A stretch of 64,000 nt of DNA, taken from NCBI GenBank assembly GCA_008694505.1, contig VZDJ01007754.1, forward strand, positions 47,023,509-47,087,508, given 5' to 3'. Position 1 is the stretch's first letter. Each line of letters begins with the position of its first letter. The stretch is from Cyanoderma ruficeps. Lineage: Eukaryota; Chordata; Aves; Passeriformes; Timaliidae. Positions 37,577 through 49,121 of this stretch are shown in pieces. The translations under genes were made by a program, and so were the position numbers. Under the pieces are notes generated by a model. That model was not told the origin of the DNA and searched no databases. It saw only the letters and a program-made list of their open reading frames with translations.

Positions 37577-37731
37577 GAGACAGGCCATATATACCCCTCC
37601 AGCCACAGACTGCAAAGGTACAATTATATGAATTTTATATGCTATTAAAAGCAGATGTAAAACCCCACAACTTATTCCAACGTTTCATGGCAAAAAAAAA
37701 AAAAACCCTAGATGCCAGGCCTTTTTCTCAC

Positions 37732-37869
37732 CCTCACAGTTTTTTCCAGGTCGGGATGGATTGGTATCCGTGGCTGTCTTGCACCTGCACATGTAGGAGC
37801 GCATCAGATTGATGCACTCTGCAAACACAGAGCAGTCATTCTCAGTCTGGGAAGCACATTCATCCCAGT
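37732..37869 (-). CDS. UMODL1: UMODL1 EGF-like domain 2 exon, open
   Basis: A 138-base exon, phase 1 to phase 1, lies between tcccacag and gtgaga. It reads DWDECASQTENDCSVFAEC, INLMRSYMCRCKTATDTNPS, RPGKNCEG. All six EGF cysteines are present in the usual spacing and the D-x-D-E-C start is the calcium-binding form. The usual NxxGSY is NLMRSY here, so the conserved Gly before the aromatic residue is replaced by Arg. No stop or frameshift occurs. Confidence 0.9.
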
Positions 37870-40800
37870 CTGTGGGACCAAAACAAGAAAAAGGGTCAGA
37901 GAGCCTCCCTGCTGGCTGCAATAAGCTAGAAATTATCATTAAGTAGTCCTTTTTTAATTTACTTCTGTGGTCTTCCATTGTCATCATTTACCTGTCAGCC
38001 AAGCTCTGAGTGATGCAGAACACTGTTTTGTTATTCACTTGTTCTTTTACTCTGAAAAATATTTTCTTTGAGTAAAGACTTTCTAAATAATTGTTTTTAG
38101 AGGTAAACACATTTAAAGTGAAAAAAATGGTGTAGGATTGTACTGCAATTATATCAAAATCACTCACTATACCAAGTTCTGTGTACAGCACCTCCAGATA
38201 TATCTGGTAATTAATAGGTCTGTTACCACTAGCTACCAGTAGATACAACATTAAACAGAGACTTAATCCAAATAATCTTCTGCTTCAAATAAAAAGTAAA
38301 TGCTAGTAGCTCCCACGGGAAGCACTATTCTGTTCTTAACAGTGGAAGTGCTAAGGGCAAAATCTCTTTTTATACAATTTTTCTTCTCAAAAGTAATGCT
38401 GTAAAACTGTGACCCTCTTTCTGGTAGTGTCAGAAGAGACATCCTGATTCATCAATGCATGAAGATGCTTTAAGGGTGTCCCTTATGTCTGATTTCAGCG
38501 GCTCTGAATCAGTTAGAGATGCCTTTTCATGCACTTATAGACTTATTTTATTGCCGAGTCTCTTCTCTTTTGAGGGATTTATATCTGGATCCGTGTGTTG
38601 CCATTCACACCCTGTTCCAGCAAATCTGCAAGGGCTGAGTTAGTCCTTTGGACAGGAATAATTCCAGTGAATCTCAGGTGAGCCCTCCCTGTGTGACTGC
38701 GTTGTGCACTCACCTTCACTGCCTCAGGGCCCTGAGAGGGGGAGAGCAGCAAATGAGGCTAAAAACTGTGTCTTGGGACAAAGAATTCTGACCAGAGGCT
38801 AGTAAATTGTTTTGAACAGCAAATTAACATAAGTGCTTGTTCTGCAAACCTGCAGATTAATGATGGTGATTATTTCTCTGAAACAAAGGAGTATCCCATT
38901 CCGTGTGCATGCACATACATGCACTCATCTTTCTGCTTGCTTTTCCTTCCTTCTAGCTAATATTTCAATTATTTTGGGGTTTTTTTTGTCATTGGGTAAT
39001 TGCTGTGCCCATGATAGTCTCCATTAGACAGTTCCATGTGCCTGTGTTGCCTATTATGTTCCAGCCTAAGCCATTTAGAGGGAATGCAGAAGTGTGCAGG
39101 ACTGGCTGAACACCAGAGATGAAATCTCGTTAATTCCTAACCGTGCTATGAAATAATTGTGACCCTTGGTGGCCTCCAACGCCATCCGAGAGATGCTAAT
39201 TGCCAAATCACTTACATTCACTGCCTCCAGTGTCTCTGAGAGTTTCCTTTCTCCTCACTTAGCACGGCTTTTAAAGCAAATTCCTTCACCTCTGATGGCC
39301 ACATTCAATCATGCATTGGATCAAAACACTGGCACTGACTGGTGCATCACTTGTGCACATCTACACACACACACACACACNACACACACACACACTCTGC
39401 ACTTTTTTCCTCTCTAAACCATCACATCTCAGCCAAGGTCTGTTCTGAGCTCTCCTTCTGCACTCTTGGCACCTCTTTGGCCCTTCATATTTGGCACTTC
39501 CCTACACATGCCTCAACCAACAGTCCTAGCCCAAAAATTATTAACAAGCCACCTTTGTGTTCACTCTGATTACCCATTATACACCTGTAAGGTGTATCAT
39601 ACATGCAAAGGGTAAAAATCTGGGAAATTCCTTTGCCAAATGATGTTGCAGATGCTAAAGATTTATCGGATTTGATGGGGGAGTTTCATGGGGGATAAAC
39701 AAACCCTAAGAAATCCCTCTGGATTCAGGGAATCCTGGAGCTGAAAACAGTTGTTGGCTAAGGGTTTATTAGTGAGAGGTGATGCCTCCTCCAGGAGTTG
39801 GCTCCTGGCTGGTACTGAGGCAGTGACATTGTGCTAGAAGGATCTTGGGCCTGACTCGCCACACATCCCTTTCTCTTCTCTTTCCACGCTCCACAAAACA
39901 GATTTTATTGTCTCTATCCATCATGGCAATAAATTTAATAATTTATGGATCTTCGAGGCGATCTGGTCCACTCCCTTCAGCTGTGCTGTCCCTTCTGACT
40001 TCTCATCCCTGCTTTTCACAGTTGAACGGGCTGTCACTAAACCAAGCACAAAGCCTGGTTGGTGGTGGCCAGGCTGCAGGAAGGATCCAAGGGAAGGGAT
40101 GTGGGTGGGATTCTTGCCAAAGGTCCTGGGGCTCTTTGGGGTCAGGAAGCAAAACACCCCATTATACAAACCTTTCCTTTGTGTGTTTCACTCCTTATTT
40201 TCCACTTAGGAAAGTCATGTTGAAGAAACTCTTCTTTGGGTAGAGTTAAGAAATAAACCCTTTTCTCAGCCCCTAAGGAGGTGTTGCCTGTGCCCTGGGG
40301 TAAGTGTGGTGCTACTGGAAGCCACCTGGTTTTCTGCAGCTCAAGTGACAGTCCAGAGTTATCACCTTCTTCTTCCTCAGCCTTTTGGTCCCAGGATCAA
40401 TATAATTTACAAAGTATTTTAACACACATCGTCATCTCGCAATTCAGTCTCAGCTGCCACTGTGATATTTGTAGGCTTTGAGTGCAATCCTGGTTTTTTC
40501 CTGTCCTGTTCTCCTTAACCTCCATATGCTCTGCAGCTCCAAAGGGAGTTTTTCCTGCTCAGAAAGGCTCCATACTCCAAGAGAAAAGAATAACCCATTC
40601 TGTTGGCTTTAGCAACTTTCTGAACTCTGCTGTCTCTGCCAGCTGGGAAACCTGAGGACAAAACTCAGTCCTTTGAAGATAAAAGTGGTGATAACTGAAG
40701 ATCAAACAGAGACCTGGTTTAACATAAATTCCATGTGTGTTTCTTCAGTCCTAATCACCATAAGGACATTCAGGAATTCCTCTGGCTGGGTTTCTAGAGT

Positions 40801-41246
40801 GAAGATGTTAGATTTCTTAAACCTTGGTCCAAATACAGTCTCCCAGTCGTGGAGCACAAAACTGTCTAGAGGGTGTGTTTATCTAAAGGCTACAGATATT
40901 CCACAGTAATCCTGTCTGCCATGCAGCTGGAGAAAAATACTGGCAAACTTCCAGCTGGGGACAGAGAGGAGAGGGAGGAAAATGAATATGGAAACCAAGA
41001 GCTCCACTTGGGTTAAACACAGGGAGGAGAAGCAGTGCCTGCAGGTACCTGGGGACAGTCAGTGCTCCTAGGTCTGACCCTTCTGGGCTCATGGATAAAA
41101 CCCCTGGAAGAATTCTCACATCATGGTTTTCTCTCCAACAAACCACATCCTTTGTTTCTCTAGTTTGTGAAGAATATTGGTGATACTGCACATGATCAAA
41201 ACACAAACGCTGCTTTCTTCTTTGAAAAAATAAAAACAAAAATTAC
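37870..41246 (-). other. UMODL1 intron between SEA-2 and EGF-2
   Basis: Holds an interrupted (AC)n microsatellite at 39363-39395 with a single N. ORFs such as 39845-40243 (plus) have no domain. No mobile element recognised. Confidence 0.55.
39363..39395. repeat. (AC)n microsatellite with one N
   Basis: Dinucleotide AC repeat interrupted by the ambiguous base at 39381, so the true length is uncertain. Confidence 0.9.
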
Positions 41247-41466
41247 CTTTAACTGCAGTGTTTTGCTGTTCCACCACAAGCACAGAGCCCTTGTGCAGGT
41301 AGGAAAGCACTGGGGCAAACGTGGAGGTATCCACTGGAAACTCAGGATCCTGCATGGTGATCCTGAGTCTCACAATGAGGCTTCCTGCTGCCAGGGATTC
41401 AATCTGCACTTTCAGCTTCCCACATTTGTACAAGGCAGAAATGTTGGGTGCAAATGAATTTTCGAG
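41247..41466 (-). CDS. UMODL1: UMODL1 SEA domain 2, second exon, open
   Basis: A 220-base exon, phase 0 to phase 1, follows ttgctcag. It reads LENSFAPNISALYKCGKLKV, QIESLAAGSLIVRLRITMQD, PEFPVDTSTFAPVLSYLHKG, and ends NTAVK before gtaatt. The AGSLIV motif is at the place where SEA domains carry the G-S-V autoproteolysis-type sequence between two beta strands. QDPxFP.....LAP.L is UMODL1-like. The frame is intact. A CR1 copy lies about 130 bases upstream in the preceding intron. Confidence 0.88.
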
Positions 41467-43991
41467 CTGAGCAAAGGGAGAGAAGCATTGACAATTAGGG
41501 AGCCAACGGGTACATCTTTACATATTTATATAAAGCACAACATAGAAAATGCTGTAAAAAGAAAAGTTGCAAAGTGTTTCAGAAATCTTATTTTTCAGAG
41601 ATTGTCGTGGCACAAAGTAATGCCTTGGTGCAACCCAGCTGAGAAGGACTTGGGGGTGCTGGTGGATGAGGGGCTGGACACGCCCTGGCTGTGTGCACTG
41701 GGATCAGAAACCCTCTCTGTGCTGGGCTTCACCAAAAAGCAGCGTGGGCAGCAGGAGAGGGGGGAATTCTGCCCCTCTGCCCCTTCAGGTGAGACCCTCA
41801 CCTGCAAAGCTGCATCCAGCCCCAGCACAGGAAGGATGTGGAGCTGCTGGAGAGAGTCCAGAGGAGGCACCAAGATCAGAGCAGCTCTGCTGTCAGGAAA
41901 GGCTGAGAGAATTGGGATTGTTCAGCCTGGAAAGCAAAAGGCTCTGGGGAGACTTAATTGTGACCTTCCAGTACCTGAAGGGAACTTCTGGAAAGATGAG
42001 GCAAGACTATTTACAAGGGCCTGGAGTGACAGGACAAGGGGGAATGACTTCAAACTGACAGAGAGTAGGGTTAGATTAGATATTAGGAAAAACTTTTTTA
42101 CTGTGAGGGTGGTGTGGCCCTGGCACAGGTTGCCCAAACGAGCTGTGGTTGCCCCATCCCTGGAAGTGTCCAAGGCCAGGCTGGACAGGGCTTGGAGCAA
42201 CCTGGGATAGTGGAAGGTGTTCCTGCCCATGGCAGGGGGTAGGAACTGGATGATCTTCAAGGCCTCTTCCAATTCAGACCATTCTGTGATCATATAATTC
42301 TATGATACCTTTGAAAACTGTGTCCATCTGACCACTGGTTTTACAAACCAATTTCCAAATTTTGGCTCAAGGGAGCAGAATTCCCCCTGGCCCTCTTTGC
42401 CTGCAGCAGAGCTGCAGCAGCAGCTGCTGAACTGTCCTGGTCAGTGCATGCAGTAGATAGACCCTTGATGCTATCTCTATATGTCACATATGCATTTTGT
42501 TTTATTTACAAGTGTGGGCATGGCTTTAGTTCCCAGGGAGCATTTGAAACTCACCAGTTCAAGTTCAGCCTGCAGCCGAGCCCAATAACAAAGGAAACTC
42601 AGGATGAGAGACAAGAAAAATGGGGGTGGATAACTTCAAAAAATGTGTTTGAGACAGCCCAGCTTCAAGGCAGCATCACAATTTCATCAAGGTTAATTAC
42701 CAAAACCAGTGAGCAGTCACTTCAGCTGAACAAATGCATTACTCTGAACATTGAAGCTGGCACACTGCTGTCAATATTTGAGCTGTGCAGGAGCTGGCAG
42801 TTTTACCTTACATGTCTAGAAGGCTGCTCCTTGTTGGAGCCTTTTGTTCCTGCACACACCTCAAAGCTGCCTTTGAGCACGAGCAGAGCCATGAATCAGC
42901 ACAGCTTTGTTCCCATTCAGTCAGAGGATGCTCAAAAAGATTCCTACAAACAAGCTGTTTAGCTGCTCTAAGCTCACATCAGGGTAGAGAGGGAAGAAAA
43001 TGAGGAGAGAAGAAATGAGAGGGGGATGCTGTGCTCACACCCAAGGAGGCAGAAGCAACACAGGTGGGCAATGCTCCTTTTTCTTCCCAACCCGATGAAG
43101 CCGATCAGGTCTGCATAAATCTCAGAGAACATTCACTCACCAAAATCTTCCTACACAACAGAAGTGAACAATTTGCAACTGTGGGAAATAAAACCATGTG
43201 AGGAGGTTCAGCTAGGAATTTCTGTAGGGCAAATGCCTCCTCTCTGCTGCCCTTGAACGTCTAGCTCCTTTATTGTTTTGGGTTTTTCTCTTGCACTTAA
43301 ATTCACACATGATTATGAGTCACCCTTTGTTTTGGGGAAGCCTTGTTTGGGATGGAGATCCCAATTCCTCTGTATGGGCCCTGTTCTGTGCAGCAAAACT
43401 GTAGGAGATTGCTCCATCTGAAACCTCCACCTTTTACTCCCTTTTTTGGGAAGCTCAGAGCTGGGACTAGACTTCATGATTCAAGTTTTGTTTCTGGCTG
43501 ATTACACCTGACTGTGGACAGTGGCCACAATGTGTGCAGGGAAGGAATGGGGCTGGAAAAGAAAGCCTGATCCAGATACTTTTCCTGAAAGAAGAAAGAG
43601 CTTTGAGAGGAGTAAGGCATTTATTGAGTAGACTGTGCTGAAATGAATGCCAGGAATGCCATTTCAATAATCCATTTAAAAGCCTCAAGTTAATTTACTG
43701 AGTTTATTGCCAAATTAAAGATCCAAGGAAAGGAGCTCCTGTTGCATGCCTGCATTTATAACTCCTTCACTCTTCTGGAAAGGAAAATTCTCACTGGCTT
43801 CATTGCTAACAAGGCCAAGAGCTAGATCTGTCTAGTCAGTTGAATTTTGTTGTAATTATAAAGAAAGGTCACAGGAAATAGTATGCTGATTTTGAATGAA
43901 TATTTCATCCAGGCATAAAATCCTCTATTAGATTAAATAAACTTTACATTGAAATATATATATATATAATCCAGAGATATAGCCATTTTAG
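41467..43991 (-). other. UMODL1 intron between SEA-2 exons
   Basis: The donor end is damaged (ctaaaa at 43991). Contains the longest CR1 of the window at about 41600-42305 (plus). The long plus-strand ORF 41488-42210 falls in that CR1; the plus-strand ORF 42444-42962 (172 codons) has no recognised domain. Confidence 0.6.
41600..42305 (+). mobile_element. Longest CR1 LINE fragment in the window
   Basis: Sense CR1 reaching further 5' than the others: gagaaggacttgggggtgct, ggacacgccctggctgtg, agcccagcacaggaagga-like and gattgttcagcctggaaagc, then gggaatgacttcaaactgac, ttggaagtgtcc-type block and catggcagggggtaggaact, ending cattctgtgatcatataat. The plus ORF 41488-42210 includes decayed CR1 reverse-transcriptase-end and 3' sequence. 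Confidence 0.88.
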
Positions 43992-44104
43992 CTCTGTAAG
44001 TAACAGTCTTGAAAATTCCTCATATGTTGAGCTGCTGGAATTATGGAAATCATCAGTGAAGTTGTAGTTAAAAGTCCTCATAGTAACATCAAATATCTTG
44101 GCCT
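43992..44104 (-). pseudogene. UMODL1: UMODL1 SEA domain 2, first exon, splice donor lost
   Basis: A 113-base exon, phase 1 to phase 0, after tcctacag reads AKIFDVTMRTFNYNFTDD, FHNSSSSTYEEFSRLLLTE. This matches the family's pattern of F.VT....N.N.T, NSS..Y.EFSR.LL.E. At the position where the intron should begin with GT the sequence is ctaaaa (43991 downward), one base from a normal gtaaaa donor. No in-phase GT lies nearby. The coding frame is otherwise intact, but correct splicing to the next exon (41466) is not expected. Confidence 0.83.
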
Positions 44105-45537
44105 CTGTAGGACACAGCATTAAAACACACTGACAAAGTAGGAAAGGATTCAGTTAAAATTGATGTACCAGGACCAAAATTTCAGCTGATGGAAGAAAGG
44201 AGGACAAGATTGAGAGAGTTTGGTATTAAATTAAAAGAAAAAAAAAGGTAAAGCCAATAGACTCCTACAAGCTTCTGATATATTGAGAAGATGCATTTAT
44301 ATCAGGTCTAAAGAGGTATTTTGGTGCCTAATTGCAACTGCATGAGAACTGGGTGTACACACACTTTATGTGTGGGTCCCTACATAACTCCTGCCTTGAA
44401 GCTACACCCAGGGTGGAATTGCCTGTGGGCTCATCTCTGGCCCACCAGTCACAGTTCTTATTTATTTACTTTCCTGATCTTGGTAGAGGGGATAGTAAAC
44501 ATACTCTTAAACTGAAAACAGAACAAAAAGCTCTGCATGCCTCTTGTGTGTGTGGTGAGCCCTGACAGACACTGCACAGAGCACGGGAGCCAAAAGCAAG
44601 AGCCAAGGAATCTCTAACTGCTTTGTCCTGCATAAACACTCCGAGGCTGTTACTCCTTGGACTGATCCCTGGAAAACTTTTCTTTTTCTCAAGGGTTCCA
44701 ACTCCATACTCTGAAGGTCAGCCCTCTGTTTTCATTACCACTAGACCTCCTACTTTCCCTCCACAAAGGGAGTAATTTCTGACCCAAACTGGAGTCATCC
44801 CTCATCTCATCAAAGGGAAGGCTCTTAGGGATAAACATGAACAGCAGCATTCCCACTGTGGTCAGTAATAAATAGTTCACTGCCTGCTCTTTGAAAAAAG
44901 AGGGAGAGATTTATTTCTTTATTTGCATGGAGGCTTAGGAAATAATTTAAGGCTAGAGAAAAAGCAAAATTATGTTTGAGCAACACACTAGGGCCTCAGG
45001 AAGCTCCCAGCACTAGTTAATTGAACAGAATGGGCAGGTATTCTGCAGCTTTGTTACTCGGTGCTTGTAATGCTCTTTAATCCTTTATTCAGCAGAATCT
45101 GCCCCTCCTCTGGGCACTCTTGTTGGCTCAGCTGGGCCCTTGACAAACCAGTTACCTGGATTTCCCACTGGCCACAGCCACCAACCAGGAAAAAACGAGG
45201 CCTGCTGGGAAATGGGTGGCAGCAGAAAGCAGTGCCAGCCACCAAAGAAATAGGTTTTTTAAAAAGAATTATAGCTTAGCCAAAAATTTGTAATAGTCTA
45301 ATCAGCTCCAGCACTGCTCTATCAACTAAGGCCAAAGTTCTGCTGCCTGATAGTCTGGGTTGGATAAATGCTGGAGTAGATGAGATTAAAAGTGCTGAAG
45401 AAGGTGGGAATTGTTTGTCAGTGAGGACCAAAGGAACATTGCTGAACTGCAAGTGAGTGGGGATGGAAGGAGGAGAAGGGAGAAGATAGATATATACTAT
45501 ATTTTATATATATATGTATTTTAAGGGGTTTCTTTAC
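44105..45537 (-). other. UMODL1 intron between FN3-1 and SEA-2
   Basis: Ordinary intron sequence with a short TA-rich stretch near 45490-45520. No feature recognised. Confidence 0.6.
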
Positions 45538-45792
45538 CTGTTTTAACATTTTGATGGGAGATAATGGTCTTTCCACAAGTTTCATAGCTGATCTCTACTA
45601 AATACATCACACCTGCTTCCAGATGAGACACAACCACTTGCATTTCCTCTGTCTTCAGGTTTTGAACAGTTTTATTGCCCTTGGACACCCAGACTTGGAA
45701 AGCATGGTTCAGAGTGGGACTGACAAGCCAGGACATTTCAAAGCTGGTGCTGGTAACGCTGAGGACTTGATGGTTTGTAACTGCAGAGGGAT
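45538..45792 (-). CDS. UMODL1: UMODL1 fibronectin type III domain 1 exon, open
   Basis: A 255-base exon, phase 1 to phase 1, is bounded by gcaacag and gtaaag. It reads DPSAVTNHQVLSVTSTSFEM, SWLVSPTLNHAFQVWVSKGN, then SHLEAGVMYLVEISYETCGK and ends QNVKT. The pattern VLSVTSTSFEMSW (strand B with core Trp) and the L-EAG-Y-V motif are those of an FN3 domain, and the whole matches the first FN3 of UMODL1. No lesion is seen. The second residue is Pro where the family has the sixth EGF-1 cysteine. Confidence 0.9.
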
Positions 45793-46036
45793 CTGTTGCA
45801 GTCCCAGGAAGAGTTGGCACAGAAAAAAAGCAACATTTCACTTTTAAAGCCTTGTGCTGTTCTAAACCCACTACAGACAAGCACTTGGACAGTGAATAGG
45901 GGAAGGTTCTCTTTACATCAGGACAGAATCTGCCCCTCTCACACTAGCAGATCCCCTCATCCATGAACCATCCCACTAGAGTGATTGATTTAGTGTTAAA
46001 CCTATTTTTTTTCCTTTTACTATATGCACATCTGTT

Positions 46037-46215
46037 GAATCATAGAATCACAGAGTAGTTTGGGCTGGAAAGAACCTTAAAGATCATCCAGTTCCACCCC
46101 CTGCCATGGGCCAGGACACCTTCCACTAGACCAGGCTGCTCAGAGCCTTGTCCAACCTGGCCCTGAACACTTCCAGGGATGAGGCAGCCACAGCTCCTCT
46201 GGACAACCTAATCTC
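46037..46215 (-). mobile_element. CR1 LINE 3' end
   Basis: gaatcatagaatcacagagt, cttaaagatcatccagttcc, ccctgccatgggccaggaca, gaacacttccagggatgagg. Confidence 0.88.
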
Positions 46216-46580
46216 CAAATCTCCAGTCACATAAACAATCAGGCAGCGAGCTACAGGTGCAAGCAACAGGAATAAATTTGGAAGAGTGACTCTGGGCACT
46301 CTACATGTGTTGACACCTGCTTTGCCTCTTGTCACTTTAATCATCAAAATGCACGCGTTCATGCAAAGGTTGCCTGGATTTATCCTGGAAAACCCCCCCG
46401 ACCTCAGCTAAGAGAGGCTGGGGGAGAGTGGTGTGCAGCACTTCACCTGCTATTTCACTCCAGTGTCACATCAATGGGAAAAGACAGGGCCCTTCAGAGA
46501 TGATTCCTCTCCTGGGAGGTGGAGGTGTTTAAATTGGGTCGGGTGAGTTGCCCTGCAGCAGAGCCAGTCTGTCTGGCTTC

Positions 46581-46598
46581 AGAGAGAGAGAGAGAGAG
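46581..46598. repeat. (GA)n run
   Basis: Short AG dinucleotide run. Confidence 0.85.
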
Positions 46599-47953
46599 CC
46601 CAGACAAGGACCTCTGCTGGAGAAAGCTGGGCCAGGTGAGATGAGCATCATGCTCTGTGCTAACCCACAGACCATGACATGTTGCTGCCACAGCTTCAAG
46701 TCTTTCATGCTAGTGGTTAGACTGAGGAGGAAAAGGTTGTTTTCATAAATTGCTTCAATAGAACACAAATCGTTTTAGGCCAAACACCCTCAAAGCCACT
46801 TCCCCCCTGCACTAGAGGTGCCTCAGTTTAATTCCTCTGACTTCAGCTTCAATCAGAGGCTGTGGATGAAGATCAAGAACATCCAGCCTGTCTCTCTGAA
46901 CTCTCAAAGAGCAACTTAAATCTATTTGCTCTCACAGAAGAACAGGGTGTTGTTAAAAGGATTGTAATAACTCTTGCCTGAAAGGGCTGGATCACCATAT
47001 AAACACAAAGCTACTGAGGTTTGTTCCCATCACAAATCAAGAAAACATTTATTAAAACCCAAGGTTACTTACAGCACCCAGCATCTGTAGATTGGTTGGT
47101 TATGGACAAGGGGCTTGATTTCCTTACAGAAGGAGAGCTACTGCCAAGGTTAACAGCATTTACTGAACTTGGAGTAGATGCTACAATGCTTAGGGGAAAA
47201 TTATATTATCAAAGAGTTAGAGTATTTCTAAGAAAGCAAATCCAAAATAATACCATTCATGTTTTTCACAGGAAAAGCAGCAATAGAAGTAATAGAAATA
47301 GAAAATAAAAGTATTATCATATCACAAAAGCATGAAGTAATACATTATCTTAATTTTTGAGATTAAGGGATTGTAAAATTGTTTTCTAACTAAAGCATCA
47401 AATCTGCAAGCAGTTATTCATCTCATTATCTTAAAGCCTATTAGCAGGCCCATTGATGTCTGTGGGCTGTAAGTATATTTTGCTGAACTGGTACCACAAG
47501 GAATTATTTCAGCCAGAGCCAAACTCCAGCTGCTTGCAGCAGAGAGCTCAGCAGCAGTGCAACAGCTCAGGGTGGGATCATAAACCACTGAGTCTGGGCT
47601 GCAGTCAAAACAGGAAAAAAGAAAATTGTAGAAATAATGTCATGAATTGTTTCTCGAGAGGCTGGGGAGGTACACAGATAAGTGACTTGCTCTGAGAAGC
47701 AGGAGGGTCTGAAGTTTTAGGTTTTGGCAGGTGACTAAGCACGGCTGAGGGTGAAATAGAAGAAACAGCAAGGGAAATAAATACTCAGCATTTCCATCAG
47801 AAATAGGCAACAGGTTTGTGTGGCATTTTCTCCCAACAGGAGGAGAAGGGGCATTCATGCTCCAGAAATTCCTGCAGGTGACCCCTGCAAAGGAGCACAA
47901 AGTCCTGCAGGAACATCCTCAGCACTTCCCAAGGTGAGAACTTCATTTCCTAC

Positions 47954-48094
47954 CTTGTTTCCTTGGGCTCAGCCGGTGAGGGATGACATTGGCGTGTTCA
48001 TGCTGCGGGTGGCAGCTGTAATAACCCTCCAGGTTTACACAGCTGCTTCTCTCAGGGCAAGCATTGAATCCAGCATAGCAGCATTCATTGACAT
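47954..48094 (-). CDS. UMODL1: UMODL1 EGF-like domain 1 exon, open but missing the fifth cysteine
   Basis: A 141-base exon, phase 1 to phase 1, starts DVNECCYAGFNACPERSSC and continues VNLEGYYSCHPQHEHANV to HRLSPRKQ. DxNEC is the calcium-binding EGF signature. The first four cysteines are present. The second Cys of the usual CxC after the aromatic residue is absent (YSCH instead of a C-x-C-H pattern), and the sixth Cys, expected at the start of the next exon, is replaced by Pro. The frame is open and both splice sites (cctag acceptor, gtagga donor) are good. Confidence 0.87.
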
Positions 48095-48925
48095 CTAGGA
48101 AGAACAACACACCTTGCATGGATGTTGGGAGCAGCATCGAGATTGATCTGAACTGTCTGTAGACCAGGCTCTGGCTATGATAATTCAGTGTAAACAGCAG
48201 TGATGCTGTTAAAGCCATTCTGGATGTTATCACCCTTTCACTTTTTAACCCAATTCTTTGGAATTAGAGGACACTTAGGGGCAGCTCCTGCTTACACCTG
48301 TAGGATGCCATCCAAACCAGAGATGTCAGCACAGGAGGCAGGAGAACTACCCAGTGATTTCACTGAAAGCTGGACTGATTAAACACAGAATAAGAAGCAT
48401 TGAAAATGGTGCTTATGGGTGCATTTTAGGAGGGAAAATGTTCAGATGACTGCAGAACAATAAGTAGATTTACATAATTTAAAATTAATATATTGAAATG
48501 TTTATGTGACATTTAAAAATATGCAGTAATATGCTATCATAATTAATAGGCTAAATATTATTTGTTTCATACAAGCTACTGGAAGTAACATAGTAACAAT
48601 ATGGCAAGAAAACAGTTCTTTTAAGAGCCTGTTTAATACAACTAATGATTGTGCTACAAATATACACATATTTGCTTTTTCATCTGAACAGCTATGTTAC
48701 TGGGAGAAAATAAATTTGAGGGTTCAGAAGCATTCCCTTCCAAACTATTCACCCCAAAATAATCATTAACTCTCCATCCTATAGCAGAAAGATCAGGGCT
48801 GTGTTCACAACATCTGAAAAGATCCTCTGTGCCATCTTTGAAAGCAAATTAATGGTTACCTAAATGAGATCCCAAGTGAAAAGGGATGAAATCCCTTAAA
48901 AAGTGACAGGATTACAATCTGTGAC
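48095..48925 (-). other. UMODL1 intron before EGF-1
   Basis: AT-rich intron with no recognised element. Confidence 0.6.
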
Positions 48926-49121
48926 CTTGCACCTCCATGTCAATCACTTCATACACTCTCTGCACCATGGCCTTCAGGGAGGAGGAAACCTCTGCCAGAG
49001 GAGCTGGCTGATGGTGCATTCCCAGGAGCAGCTGGGAGGCCACTGTCCCAGTGTAGATGTCCCCACGGTGACTCTGGATGTGGTGCACAGAGACATTCAG
49101 GGGCTGCAGTGCACCAGTGAC
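48926..49121 (-). CDS. UMODL1: UMODL1 SEA-like block 1, second exon, open
   Basis: A 196-base exon, phase 0 to phase 1, follows a pyrimidine-rich acceptor (ttttccag). It reads VTGALQPLNVSVHHIQSHRG, then TVASQLLLGMHHQPAPLAEV, and ends MVQRVYEVIDMEVQ. The RVYEVI..EVQD ending just before the EGF exon is characteristic of UMODL1. The donor is gtcaca, weaker than consensus but with a valid GT. No stop or frameshift is present. It follows directly from the exon at 50316-50422. Confidence 0.87.

Larger units (their letters stand above)
32748..37731 (-). other. UMODL1 intron where the linker and second FN3 exons are expected
   Basis: In the family a Ser/Thr/Pro-rich linker and FN3-2 lie between EGF-2 and SEA-3. 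No FN3 pattern (core Trp, LEPG motif) was found in the minus frames. The interval instead carries an LTR with tRNA-Met-like primer region (35613-36087), a second LTR-like sequence (36088-36400), a GC-rich block (36400-36960), a 45-bp tandem repeat (37109-37198) and an AT palindromic tract (37465-37576). Confidence 0.5.
45793..47953 (-). other. UMODL1 intron between EGF-1 and FN3-1
   Basis: Contains a minus-strand CR1 3' fragment at 46037-46215 and a (GA)n run at 46581-46598. Nothing else recognised. Confidence 0.6.

Noticed and set aside
41488..42210. 240-codon plus-strand ORF, the longest in the window
   Set aside because: It lies largely within a CR1 LINE fragment and reads through its 3' non-coding region.
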